From: DASTCC01 sp035711465
Lineage (GTDB): Bacteria > Acidobacteriota > Vicinamibacteria > Vicinamibacterales > SCN-69-37
Length of the DNA stretch: 10,654 nt
Assembly (NCBI GenBank): GCA_035711465.1
Contig: DASTCC010000088.1
Coordinates: forward strand, 1-10,654
Direction: 5' to 3'
Shown: positions 1 through 6,140 of the stretch, in pieces
Position numbering within the stretch: position 1 is the first letter of the stretch
Layout of the letters: every line of letters begins with the position of its first letter
Made by a program: the position numbers and the translations under genes
Notes under the pieces: generated by a model
Told to the model about the DNA's origin: nothing
Database searches by the model: none
Seen by the model: only the letters and a program-made list of their open reading frames with translations

Positions 1-1008
1 ATGGCTGTACCCGCCCCAGATGCCGTGCCAGCTGTCGTCGATGCGGTTACGGACGATCCGGTTTCGGCTGAACGTCGCCTCGATGCCGTTGGCGACGGCG
101 TGGCTGAAATCGTTGCCGTAGAACAGATTGTCGTTGGCGCCGCCCTGGCCGGTGTCCATCGTCGACTGTCCGGCCCAGAGGAACAGCCCGTCGCCGCCGT
201 GGGTCGCCGAGTTGTAGGCGATGACGTTGCGGCTCGACTGCTCGTACATCAGGATCGCGGACGAGTCCTGGCCGCGGTTGTAGAAGCCGTGGCTGTAGCC
301 GCGTACGTCCCAGTCGATCCGGTTGTGCTGGATGACGCTGTCGGTCGTCCGATACAGGCCCAACCCGATTGCCGAATTCCACGAGAACGTGTTGTTGGTG
401 ATCGTCAGCCGCGACGACCGCGTCGCCATCAGCGCGTTCTGGCCCTGGACCACGACGTTGCCATCGACGACGCACCCGTCGCATTCGCTGAGATAGATGG
501 CGGCGCCGTAGCGGAGCCACTGGTCCTTTTCGTTGTCGTGGTACGACATCCAGTCGACCAGGCTCTCCTTCTCGATGCCGCTCCAGAGCCGCGCCTTCCA
601 GTTGTGGCTGAAATCGTTGGCTTCGATGCGGAGCCGCGGCGTGCGGCGCGCGAGCAGGCCGACCTTGTAGCCGCGAACCGTGCCGCCGCGAATGACGACA
701 TCGGCGGCGTCTTCCACCTGGATGCCGATGCCGGTGTAGGTGTCGGGATCGGCGTCGGGGATGCCGCCTTCGATCGTGACGCCGGTGAGATCGACGGTGA
801 TGCCGTTGCCGCGAATGACGATTGCGGGCTTATCGTCGGCGGCGGTCAGCCGATAGGTGCCCGGTTGGAGGCGGGTGGAAGCGGTGATGACGAGGCCGGT
901 CCTGGGAATTTGCCCGCCCGGGGTCTGACCCTGCTCCGACCCCGCTCCGACCCCGCTCCGACCCCAGAGCGCGAGCGCCGCGAGCGCCAGGATCGCGCTA
1001 GACCGCAT
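1..1008 (-). CDS. Secreted right-handed parallel beta-helix protein (C-terminus cut by window edge)
   Basis: The frame is open for 336 codons from an ATG at 1008 to the left edge, so the C-terminus is missing. Residues 1-16 are a basic start and a hydrophobic Ala/Leu stretch (MRSSAILALAALALW), a likely signal peptide for export. From about residue 50 the protein has short beta-strand turns typical of right-handed beta-helix (NosD/pectate-lyase-like) folds: AIVIRGNGITVDLTGVTIEG, then repeated N-x-F/I and NNTF, HNRI, YNSA, GNDF and RNRI turns. Such proteins usually bind or cleave polysaccharides or act as surface proteins; no catalytic residues can be assigned here. The start overlaps the upstream hydratase stop by 11 bases and has only a weak Shine-Dalgarno, so coupled translation is likely. 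Residues 15-29 are encoded by an 11-base tandem repeat that probably lengthens the signal-peptide cleavage region. Fold confidence is high; function is unknown. Confidence 0.85.
   Translation of the reverse strand, partial: MRSSAILALAALALWGRSGVGAGSEQGQTPGGQIPRTGLVITASTRLQPGTYRLTAADDKPAIVIRGNGITVDLTGVTIEGGIPDADPDTYTGIGIQVEDAADVVIRGGTVRGYKVGLLARRTPRLRIEANDFSHNWKARLWSGIEKESLVDWMSYHDNEKDQWLRYGAAIYLSECDGCVVDGNVVVQGQNALMATRSSRLTITNNTFSWNSAIGLGLYRTTDSVIQHNRIDWDVRGYSHGFYNRGQDSSAILMYEQSSRNVIAYNSATHGGDGLFLWAGQSTMDTGQGGANDNLFYGNDFSHAVANGIEATFSRNRIVRNRIDDSWHGIWGGYSH
922..965. repeat. 11-base tandem repeat, 3 exact copies plus 1 degenerate
   Basis: The unit gctccgacccc occurs exactly three times (933-943, 944-954, 955-965), preceded by a degenerate copy ggtctgaccct (922-932). 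The degenerate copy contains an inverted repeat, gggtc-t-gaccc at 921-931. It lies inside the beta-helix coding region on the other strand and encodes roughly WGRSGVGAGSEQGQT, just after the signal-peptide hydrophobic core. Because 11 is not a multiple of 3, each copy is read in a different frame. Confidence 0.9.
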
Positions 1009-3043
1009 ACAACTCGGGGTTCCATGCGATCCCGAGCTCGCTCGGCGGCGCCATGTAGCCGGCCAGCGCCGAGGCGGCGACGACGGCCGGGCTGGCGAGA
1101 TAGCCCTCGCCGCCCAGGCCCATACGGTTCTGCCAGTTGCGGTTGAACGACGTGATCGCGCGCTGCCCCGGCGAGAGCGCGTCCTCGCCCTGGCCGAAGC
1201 AGGGACCGCACCAGGACTGCCGGATCACCGCGCCGGCGGCCCGGAAGACGTCGGCGATCGACTCCCCGCCGAGACGCTGATCCGGACGCTCGATCGCGCG
1301 GCCGACGCCGCCCGATCCCGGGAAGACCTTGAACTCGCGCGCCGCCTTGGTCAGCCCGAGACCGCGGGCCGCCCGAATCACGAGCGCCGCCTGCAGCAGA
1401 TCCTCGTAGCTGCCGTTGGTGCACGACCCGATCAGCGCCTTGTCGAACGACAGCCGCTCGCGCGCGACCTCCTCGGCCGCGAACGCGTTGCCGGGACTGA
1501 AGGGCTTCGCGATCATCGGCGCGACGTCGCCGAGGTCGAACTGCTCGTCGATCGCGAAGACGGCGTTGCGTCCAGGCGCGATCGGTTTGTACGGCAGATC
1601 GGCGATGCCCTTCTCGCGATACCACGCCAGCGTCGTCTCGTCGCACGCGAAGATGCCGTTCAGCGCTTCGGCCTCGGCCATCATGTTGGCGATGGTGTTG
1701 CGCGACACCATCGGGAGCTGGCGATCGCGATCGACGAACTCGACCGACATCCCCTGCGATTGCTTCGCGCCCCAGCGGCGCAGCAGTTCGAGGACGATGT
1801 CCTTGCCGCCCACCCATGGATTGAGCCGGCCGGTGAAGACCACGCGCCGCGCTCTGGCAAGCGTGAAATAGATGTAGCCGGTCGACCACCCGAACCCCAG
1901 CGTCGTCGATCCGACGCCGATGCCGACGGCGCCGTAGGCGCCGTAGGCCCGGCTGTGCGAGTCGGCGCCGGGGATGAACTGGCCGGGCAGGACGAGACCC
2001 TGCTCGGGAAAATAGAAGTGGAAGATGCCGTCGCCAGGCGTCGCATAGTACGGCTTTGCCATGCCCTGCGCGGCAGCGAAGGCCCGGCCGATCGACGTCT
2101 GCTTTTCGTCCTCGTCCTTGCCGGTGAACACGAAGTGGTCGTTGGCAATCGCCGCCTGGCGCGGGTAGATCGTCTGGCCGCCGGTGATCTGATTGAAGGT
2201 GTGGATCGCGAACGGCGCCGTGCCGTCCGACGCCGGCAGCAGATCGGCGAGCACGCGCAGCGTCGCCCCTGGCGTGAACGCGTCGCGGGCGAGCGACCGA
2301 TCGACCCGATGCGCCCAGACGATCTGCTCGGTCGTCGTCATCGTGTCGGCGAGCGCGGGATCGGGCCAGTCGAGCGTCGGCCTGGCCAGCACCGACGCCT
2401 TGAACTCCCGGCGGCCGACCGCGAAGATGCCGCCGCTGCGCCGGATTTCCTCTTCCTTGGGCGACAGCGGCACCGGCGTATAGCTCTTGCCCTGGGTGAC
2501 GTTGGCGATCGCGCGCGACACCGGATCGTAGGTGAACTCGTCGCCGTCCTTGGCGTCGGCGACGGCCTCCGGGCACTGGACCACGTGCAGCCCGAGGTTG
2601 AAGCTGTTGCGGCGGAAGATATCGCCCATGTTGCTGCCGCAGACGATCACCATCTCGCGGCCGACTTCCTCGGCGACGCCCTTCAGGCCGGCCGGGCTCA
2701 TCTCGCGCGACGATCCGATCGCGAACCGGTCGCCGGCAATCAGGAACGTCTCGCCGGCGTGGACGCGGGCGCGGAAGTTCGGCATCAGGTAGCGGAACGA
2801 CCCGGCCTTCCATTTCTCGTCGAGCGTTTCGAGACTTTCCGAGACGCAGTCGGCCGCCGGCGTGATCTGATCGGTGTCGATCGCGTCGAGCTTCTTCGTG
2901 CCCGGCGGCGCTTTCGGATCCCAGAACACCAGCGCGCGGCCGCGCACCAGGGCGGTCGATCCGGCGGCCGCCGCGGGCGCCGGCTCCGGAATCGAGTCGA
3001 TCGTGACGCCGGGCTTCAGCCGGGCGGGTTCCAGACGATGCAT
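998..3043 (-). CDS. Aconitase-family hydratase, single chain with swivel domain first
   Basis: A 681-residue [4Fe-4S] hydro-lyase of the aconitase/isopropylmalate isomerase superfamily, expected to be cytoplasmic and to isomerise a hydroxy-polycarboxylic acid. The LeuD-like swivel domain comes first (about residues 30-190), with IDTDQITPA at 55-63, GSSREMSP at 110-117 and GSNMGDIFRRNSFN at 136-149. The LeuC/aconitase catalytic domain follows (about 235-670), with GADSHS at 359-364, GSCTNGS at 539-545 and CGPCFG at 612-617. Cys541, Cys612 and Cys615 are the expected cluster ligands, and SFNRNWQNRMG at 632-642 matches the conserved substrate-binding Arg-Asn segment. Classical AcnA has the swivel domain last; AcnB has it before the catalytic domains but behind a HEAT-like domain that is absent here. 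The usual His after GSSRE is Met. The chosen ATG lies 5 bases after the stop of the upstream four-cysteine gene, arguing for co-transcription. The substrate (citrate, isopropylmalate, homocitrate, methylcitrate or other) cannot be told from sequence alone. Confidence 0.9.
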   Translation of the reverse strand: MHRLEPARLKPGVTIDSIPEPAPAAAAGSTALVRGRALVFWDPKAPPGTKKLDAIDTDQITPAADCVSESLETLDEKWKAGSFRYLMPNFRARVHAGETFLIAGDRFAIGSSREMSPAGLKGVAEEVGREMVIVCGSNMGDIFRRNSFNLGLHVVQCPEAVADAKDGDEFTYDPVSRAIANVTQGKSYTPVPLSPKEEEIRRSGGIFAVGRREFKASVLARPTLDWPDPALADTMTTTEQIVWAHRVDRSLARDAFTPGATLRVLADLLPASDGTAPFAIHTFNQITGGQTIYPRQAAIANDHFVFTGKDEDEKQTSIGRAFAAAQGMAKPYYATPGDGIFHFYFPEQGLVLPGQFIPGADSHSRAYGAYGAVGIGVGSTTLGFGWSTGYIYFTLARARRVVFTGRLNPWVGGKDIVLELLRRWGAKQSQGMSVEFVDRDRQLPMVSRNTIANMMAEAEALNGIFACDETTLAWYREKGIADLPYKPIAPGRNAVFAIDEQFDLGDVAPMIAKPFSPGNAFAAEEVARERLSFDKALIGSCTNGSYEDLLQAALVIRAARGLGLTKAAREFKVFPGSGGVGRAIERPDQRLGGESIADVFRAAGAVIRQSWCGPCFGQGEDALSPGQRAITSFNRNWQNRMGLGGEGYLASPAVVAASALAGYMAPPSELGIAWNPELYAV

Positions 3044-3048
3044 CAACG

Positions 3049-3246
3049 TTAGCTTACCTTGCGGTAGCCGGCGCACGAGAGCACCGGCAGCCGCGGATAC
3101 CGCGGGAAGGAGGGGTCCGTCTTCGACAAGCCGCACATCACGAACCGGCTGCCGCGATCGGATCGAATCTCCTGCGCGTGCACGCAGGTTTCGCACAGGC
3201 CCGCCGCGGGGGCGCCTTGCCTGCGCTCGGGTCGATCGTCCATCAT
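3049..3246 (-). CDS. Small four-cysteine protein, possible metal-binding
   Basis: A 65-residue protein with Cys at 18, 21, 38 and 58 (CETCVHA, FVMCGLS, VLSCAGYR) and a conserved-looking middle TDPSFPRYPRLPV. I recognise the style of this small uncharacterised family (CxxC-H near the start, then a YP-x-LPV-x-x-C-AGY tail) from other GC-rich bacteria but know no function. The four Cys could hold zinc or an iron-sulfur cluster; that is inference. Two adjacent ATGs (3246 and 3243) are possible starts, and neither has a clear Shine-Dalgarno. It is followed after 5 bases by the aconitase-family gene, so the two are probably one transcript. It diverges from apaG with only 6 bases between the start codons. 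Confidence 0.75.
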   Translation of the reverse strand: MMDDRPERRQGAPAAGLCETCVHAQEIRSDRGSRFVMCGLSKTDPSFPRYPRLPVLSCAGYRKVS

Positions 3247-3252
3247 GTGCGC

Positions 3253-3642
3253 ATGTACACGTCGGAGGCGACGACGAAAGCCATCAAGGTATCGGTGGTC
3301 TCGGAGTACTCACCCGACCGATCGCGGCCGCAGCAGCAGCACTGGTTCTTCCTCTACACGATCACGATCGAGAACACCGGCGACGACACGGTGCAGCTGA
3401 TGTCGCGGCACTGGATTATCACCGATGACCTCGGACACGTCGAAGAGGTGAAAGGCCCGGGCGTCGTCGGCCAGCAGCCGGTGCTCCGGCCCGGCGAGTC
3501 GTTCACCTACACGTCGGGATGTCCGCTGCCCACCGAGACCGGCCGGATGGAGGGCACCTATCAGATGCTGTCCACCTCGGGCGAGAGCTTCGACGTCCGC
3601 ATCGCGCCGTTCACGTTGAGCACGCCGTACACGGTGCACTGA
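3253..3642 (+). CDS. apaG: ApaG domain protein
   Basis: A 129-residue protein of normal ApaG length. It has the family's immunoglobulin-like beta-sandwich pattern: FFLYTITIENTGDDTVQL (33-49), SRHWIITD (51-58), GPGVVGQQPVLRPGESFTYT (68-87), SGCPLPTETGRMEGTYQM (88-105). GPGVVGQQP is the family's glycine-rich loop. ApaG is linked to cobalt and magnesium resistance in enterobacteria, and the same fold occurs in eukaryotic F-box proteins; the biochemical role is not settled. I chose the ATG at 3253 because homology-like sequence starts immediately after it (MYTSEATTKAIKVSV), although the frame stays open upstream. No strong ribosome binding site precedes it. It diverges from the four-cysteine gene and ends 5 bases short of the convergent membrane-protein gene, with no terminator between them. 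Confidence 0.93.
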   Translation: MYTSEATTKAIKVSVVSEYSPDRSRPQQQHWFFLYTITIENTGDDTVQLMSRHWIITDDLGHVEEVKGPGVVGQQPVLRPGESFTYTSGCPLPTETGRMEGTYQMLSTSGESFDVRIAPFTLSTPYTVH

Positions 3643-3647
3643 GCCGG

Positions 3648-4010
3648 CTAGCCGCGCCGCGCGGCGATGAACGAGCGCACGCCGAGCGCGAGATAGACGA
3701 TCAGGATGATCGCCATTGCGGCTTGCGAGTACACGGCCGCCGGCCGCGCCACGGTGCCGCCGCCGAGAAGCCCCGGCAGCGCGAACAGGCCGCGGATCGA
3801 TCCGAGAATGCCGACGAGCGCGATGCCCATCGCCGCGTGCATGGCGATCTTGCGCGCTGCGGGATTGCGCCCCCACGCGCCGAGGGCGGCGATGACGGCG
3901 CCGAAGATCGCCGGGATCAACGCGGTGATGCTGACCATCGACGTCATCACGTAGCCGCCGAGACCCAGGGCGATCAGCGCCACACCCACGACCACGCTCA
4001 ACGATGCCAT
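3648..4010 (-). CDS. Small integral membrane protein, four predicted helices
   Basis: A 120-residue, highly hydrophobic protein with four likely membrane helices at about residues 2-22, 26-45, 54-76 and 92-112. Short basic loops (WGRNPAARK at 46-54, and a final RSFIAARRG) suggest these ends face the cytoplasm. I do not recognise the family and assign no function. A good Shine-Dalgarno (AGGAG, around 4017-4021 on the minus strand) precedes the ATG, and the start is 13 bases downstream of the aat stop, so it is probably the last gene of the 7006-3648 cluster. The last codons contain a 12-base palindrome (3655-3666), but no T-run follows to make it a classical terminator. Confidence 0.8.
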   Translation of the reverse strand: MASLSVVVGVALIALGLGGYVMTSMVSITALIPAIFGAVIAALGAWGRNPAARKIAMHAAMGIALVGILGSIRGLFALPGLLGGGTVARPAAVYSQAAMAIILIVYLALGVRSFIAARRG

Positions 4011-4023
4011 TGCCGCACTCCTG

Positions 4024-4653
4024 TCAGTCCCCGACGAACGCGCAATCGCGGGCGATCGCGGTGCGGAGTCGCGCGAGATACTCCGTCCGCGGAATCTCGA
4101 TGGCGCCGAAGCGCTGCAGGTGCGGGGTCACCCACTGCACGTCGAGCAGCGCAAACGAGTGACGCTGCAGCCGATCGACGAGCGCGGCGAGCGCAACCTT
4201 CGACGCGTCGGTCCGCCGGTGGAACATCGACTCGCCGAAGAACGCGCCGCCGAGATGCACGCCGTAGAGACCGCCGACCAGCTCCCGATCGTAGTAGGTC
4301 TCGACCGAATGCGCGAGCCCGAGCCGGTGGAGCGCGACGTAGCTTTCGACGATCGTCTCGCTGATCCACGTGCCGTCGTCGTCCGGCCGCGCCGCGCAGG
4401 CGCGCATCACCGCCTCGAACTGGCGATCGATCCCGACCGTGAACCGGCCCTGCCGGAGCACGCGCGCCAGCCGCGACGGCAGATGAAAGCCGTCGAGCGG
4501 AATGATCCCGCGCGGATCGGGCGAGAACCAGCCGATCTCGCCGTCTTCGAGAGCCATGGGAAAGATGCCCTCGCGGTAGGCACGGACCAAGAGCGCGGGA
4601 TCGAGCAAGCGACGTCCATCGTAACTCTCGTGCCGGGTCGCATTGCGCGACAT
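4024..4653 (-). CDS. aat: Leucyl/phenylalanyl-tRNA-protein transferase
   Basis: A 209-residue cytoplasmic enzyme that transfers Leu or Phe from aminoacyl-tRNA to the N-terminal Arg or Lys of proteins, marking them for ClpS/ClpAP under the N-degron pathway. The family signature is nearly complete: RAYREGIFPM (24-33), WFSPDPRGIIPL (42-53), AHSVETY (around 113-119), LVGGLYGVHLGGAFFGESMF (125-144), ASK, then LLDVQWVTPHLQRFGAIEIPR near the end. Length is normal. The ATG at 4653 has a clear Shine-Dalgarno (AAGGA, 5 bases upstream) that sits over the end of the ferredoxin gene, whose stop is 8 bases away, so these genes are surely co-transcribed. No clpS or clpA lies in the window. Confidence 0.96.
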   Translation of the reverse strand: MSRNATRHESYDGRRLLDPALLVRAYREGIFPMALEDGEIGWFSPDPRGIIPLDGFHLPSRLARVLRQGRFTVGIDRQFEAVMRACAARPDDDGTWISETIVESYVALHRLGLAHSVETYYDRELVGGLYGVHLGGAFFGESMFHRRTDASKVALAALVDRLQRHSFALLDVQWVTPHLQRFGAIEIPRTEYLARLRTAIARDCAFVGD

Positions 4654-4661
4654 AAAAGTCC

Positions 4662-5015
4662 TTATTCGCTGTACTCCGGCGGCGGCTCGATGAACGGCTG
4701 CGGCGGCGGCCCGGCGTCGGCCCGGCCGCTGCCGGCGAGGCGGCTGATGGCGCGGACGGTCATGTCGTGATCGCACAGGATCTGACACGACAGCCGCACG
4801 CCGGTTGCGCCTTTGGCCGCGAGCGCGGCGATTTCGGCCTTCGTCATTCGCGGCGGTTCGCCTGCGATGAATTCGACGCGGCAGGTCGTGCACCGCGCGC
4901 GGCCGCCGCAGGCGTGCAACTGGTCGATGCCGGCATCCTGTTCGAGCGCGAGGACGAGGCGCTTGTTCTCCGGCACGTCGAAGGTGCCGACGGATTCCAC
5001 GGTCAGTTTGGGCAT
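4662..5015 (-). CDS. [2Fe-2S] ferredoxin
   Basis: A 117-residue electron carrier of the 2Fe-2S fold. The cluster ligands are visible as Cys36, Cys42 and Cys45 (ACGGRARCTTC, C-x5-C-x2-C, the adrenodoxin/Isc-type spacing rather than the plant C-x4-C) plus Cys77 in RLSCQ. An extra Cys81 follows. The ferredoxin fold covers about residues 3-90; the rest is a Pro/Gly-rich tail ending in PPPEYSE. I chose the ATG at 5015 because MPKLTVESVGTFDVPE is a natural first strand; the open frame upstream is repeat-derived spacer. A GGGG-rich Shine-Dalgarno-like stretch lies about 10 bases upstream. Its partner reductase and acceptor are unknown. It overlaps the aat ribosome binding site downstream. Confidence 0.92.
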   Translation of the reverse strand: MPKLTVESVGTFDVPENKRLVLALEQDAGIDQLHACGGRARCTTCRVEFIAGEPPRMTKAEIAALAAKGATGVRLSCQILCDHDMTVRAISRLAGSGRADAGPPPQPFIEPPPEYSE

Positions 5016-5032
5016 TGTGAGAAACCCCTTTG

Positions 5033-5125
5033 GCTCGGGGCTTGGGGCTCGGCGCTCGCGGCCGTGGGCGGTGCGAGGTGGGGCCGCAAGGCTCAAGGCC
5101 CAGGGCCTCAAGCCTCAAGCCTGAG
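5033..5125. repeat. Spacer built of degenerate 7-base repeats
   Basis: Two blocks with a 7-base period fill most of the 99-base gap between the SDR and ferredoxin genes. Block one is gctcggg, gcttggg, gctcggc, gctcgcg at 5033-5060. Block two is gctcaag, gcccagg, gcctcaa, gcctcaa, gcctgag at 5091-5125, two bases out of phase with block one. The bases between are less regular. Block two runs through the last codons and stop of the SDR gene and contains a palindrome, aggccc-a-gggcct (5096-5108). No promoter hexamers were seen here. Confidence 0.75.
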
Positions 5126-6140
5126 AACGATACCTCTTCTTAATCTCCGGAATCAGATACTCGCGGCACGCCGACGTGAAATCGTACTTCGGACTGAAGC
5201 CCCAGTCGCGTCTTGCGGCCGAGTCGTCGACGTCTTCGGGCCAGCTGTCGACGATGCCCTGGCGCTTCTCGTCCACCTTGTAGGAGATCTGCGCCGAAGG
5301 GAACGCGCGCATGACCTCCGAGCGCACTTCGTCGGCCGTCGGCGCGAATGCGCCGAGGTTGTAGGCGGTCTGCGTCAATTTCTCGCGCGGAGCCGCCGCC
5401 AGCGTGAGCAGCGCGTCGACGCCATCGGGCATGGCCATGAACGGAATCCGGGTATCCGGGCGCACGAAGCACTCGTACGGCTCACCGCGCGCGGCGGCGT
5501 GCATCATCTCCGGCGCGTAGTCCGAGGTGCCGCCCGAAGGCACCGTGACGGCGGAGATCAGGCCCGGAAAGCGCACCGCGCGGAAGTCGACGCGGCCACT
5601 CTGCGGCTCGGGCGCCAGCTGCTTGTAGTGCTTCGCGTAGTAGTGGCCGAGCTGCTCGCAGTACAGCTTGTTGCAGCCGTACATCGTCGACGGCTGCGTC
5701 CAGGAATCCTCGCGCACGCGGCCGGCGCGCCGCTTGGCTTCGAGCGACGGCAGGCCGTAGGCGGCAATCGAGGACGGATAGAGAAACGTCACCGGCCGCC
5801 CGTGCGACTCGGCTTCACGCTGCGCGAACTCGAGCAGCAGCAACGTGCCCTGCACGTTCACTTCGTGCGCGGCCATCGGCGAGAACTCCGACCGGGTCGA
5901 GAGCAGCGCCGCGAGGTGGAAGATGCGATCGACTTCGAACTCGGCGAGGATCCGATCGAGCGCGGCGTGATCGAGGATTGATCCGACGACCTCGCGCTGC
6001 ACCTTCCTGCCCAGCGACGGGTCGAGCGGCGCGAGATCGACGGTGACGATGCCGCGCGAGCCGTCCTGCGACAGCCGCTCGATGAGGCCGTGGCCGATTT
6101 CGCCGGAGGCGCCGGTGATGAGAACGACGGGTTTGCGCAT
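5115..6140 (-). CDS. NAD-dependent epimerase-family SDR, probable SDR-type L-threonine 3-dehydrogenase
   Basis: A 341-residue extended short-chain dehydrogenase. The Rossmann motif is TGASGEIG (G10, G13, G16), the active-site Ser lies in YPSSIAAYG (121-129), and the catalytic pair is Tyr154-x3-Lys158 in YGCNK. The segment FPGLISAVTVPSGGTSDYAP (191-210) followed by MPDGVDALLTL (237-247) resembles GalE-like L-threonine 3-dehydrogenases, which oxidise L-threonine to 2-amino-3-oxobutyrate. A nucleotide-sugar epimerase or dehydratase remains possible, as no 2-amino-3-ketobutyrate CoA ligase lies nearby. The ATG shares one base with the rhomboid stop (TGATG), strong evidence of translational coupling. 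The 3' end runs into a heptamer-repeat block. Enzyme class is firm; substrate is moderate. Confidence 0.87.
   Translation of the reverse strand: MRKPVVLITGASGEIGHGLIERLSQDGSRGIVTVDLAPLDPSLGRKVQREVVGSILDHAALDRILAEFEVDRIFHLAALLSTRSEFSPMAAHEVNVQGTLLLLEFAQREAESHGRPVTFLYPSSIAAYGLPSLEAKRRAGRVREDSWTQPSTMYGCNKLYCEQLGHYYAKHYKQLAPEPQSGRVDFRAVRFPGLISAVTVPSGGTSDYAPEMMHAAARGEPYECFVRPDTRIPFMAMPDGVDALLTLAAAPREKLTQTAYNLGAFAPTADEVRSEVMRAFPSAQISYKVDEKRQGIVDSWPEDVDDSAARRDWGFSPKYDFTSACREYLIPEIKKRYRSQA

Noticed and set aside
1..1146. Long plus-strand open frame of 381 codons
   Set aside because: Antisense to the beta-helix and hydratase genes; Val/Ala/Asp/Arg-rich with no recognisable motif, as expected opposite a high-GC gene.
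846..2813. Minus-strand open frame of 655 codons
   Set aside because: Out-of-frame shadow of the aconitase-family gene; Arg-rich, no motifs, while the other frame carries every conserved residue.
1760..3052. Plus-strand open frame of 430 codons
   Set aside because: Antisense shadow of the aconitase-family gene, with biased low-complexity composition.
3643..3666. Possible bidirectional terminator between apaG and the membrane-protein gene
   Set aside because: The palindromes ggctagcc and cgccgcgcggcg exist, but there is no loop of useful size and no T-run on either strand.
4767..5981. Plus-strand open frame of 404 codons
   Set aside because: Antisense to ferredoxin and SDR genes, which have clear family motifs; crosses the repeat spacer.
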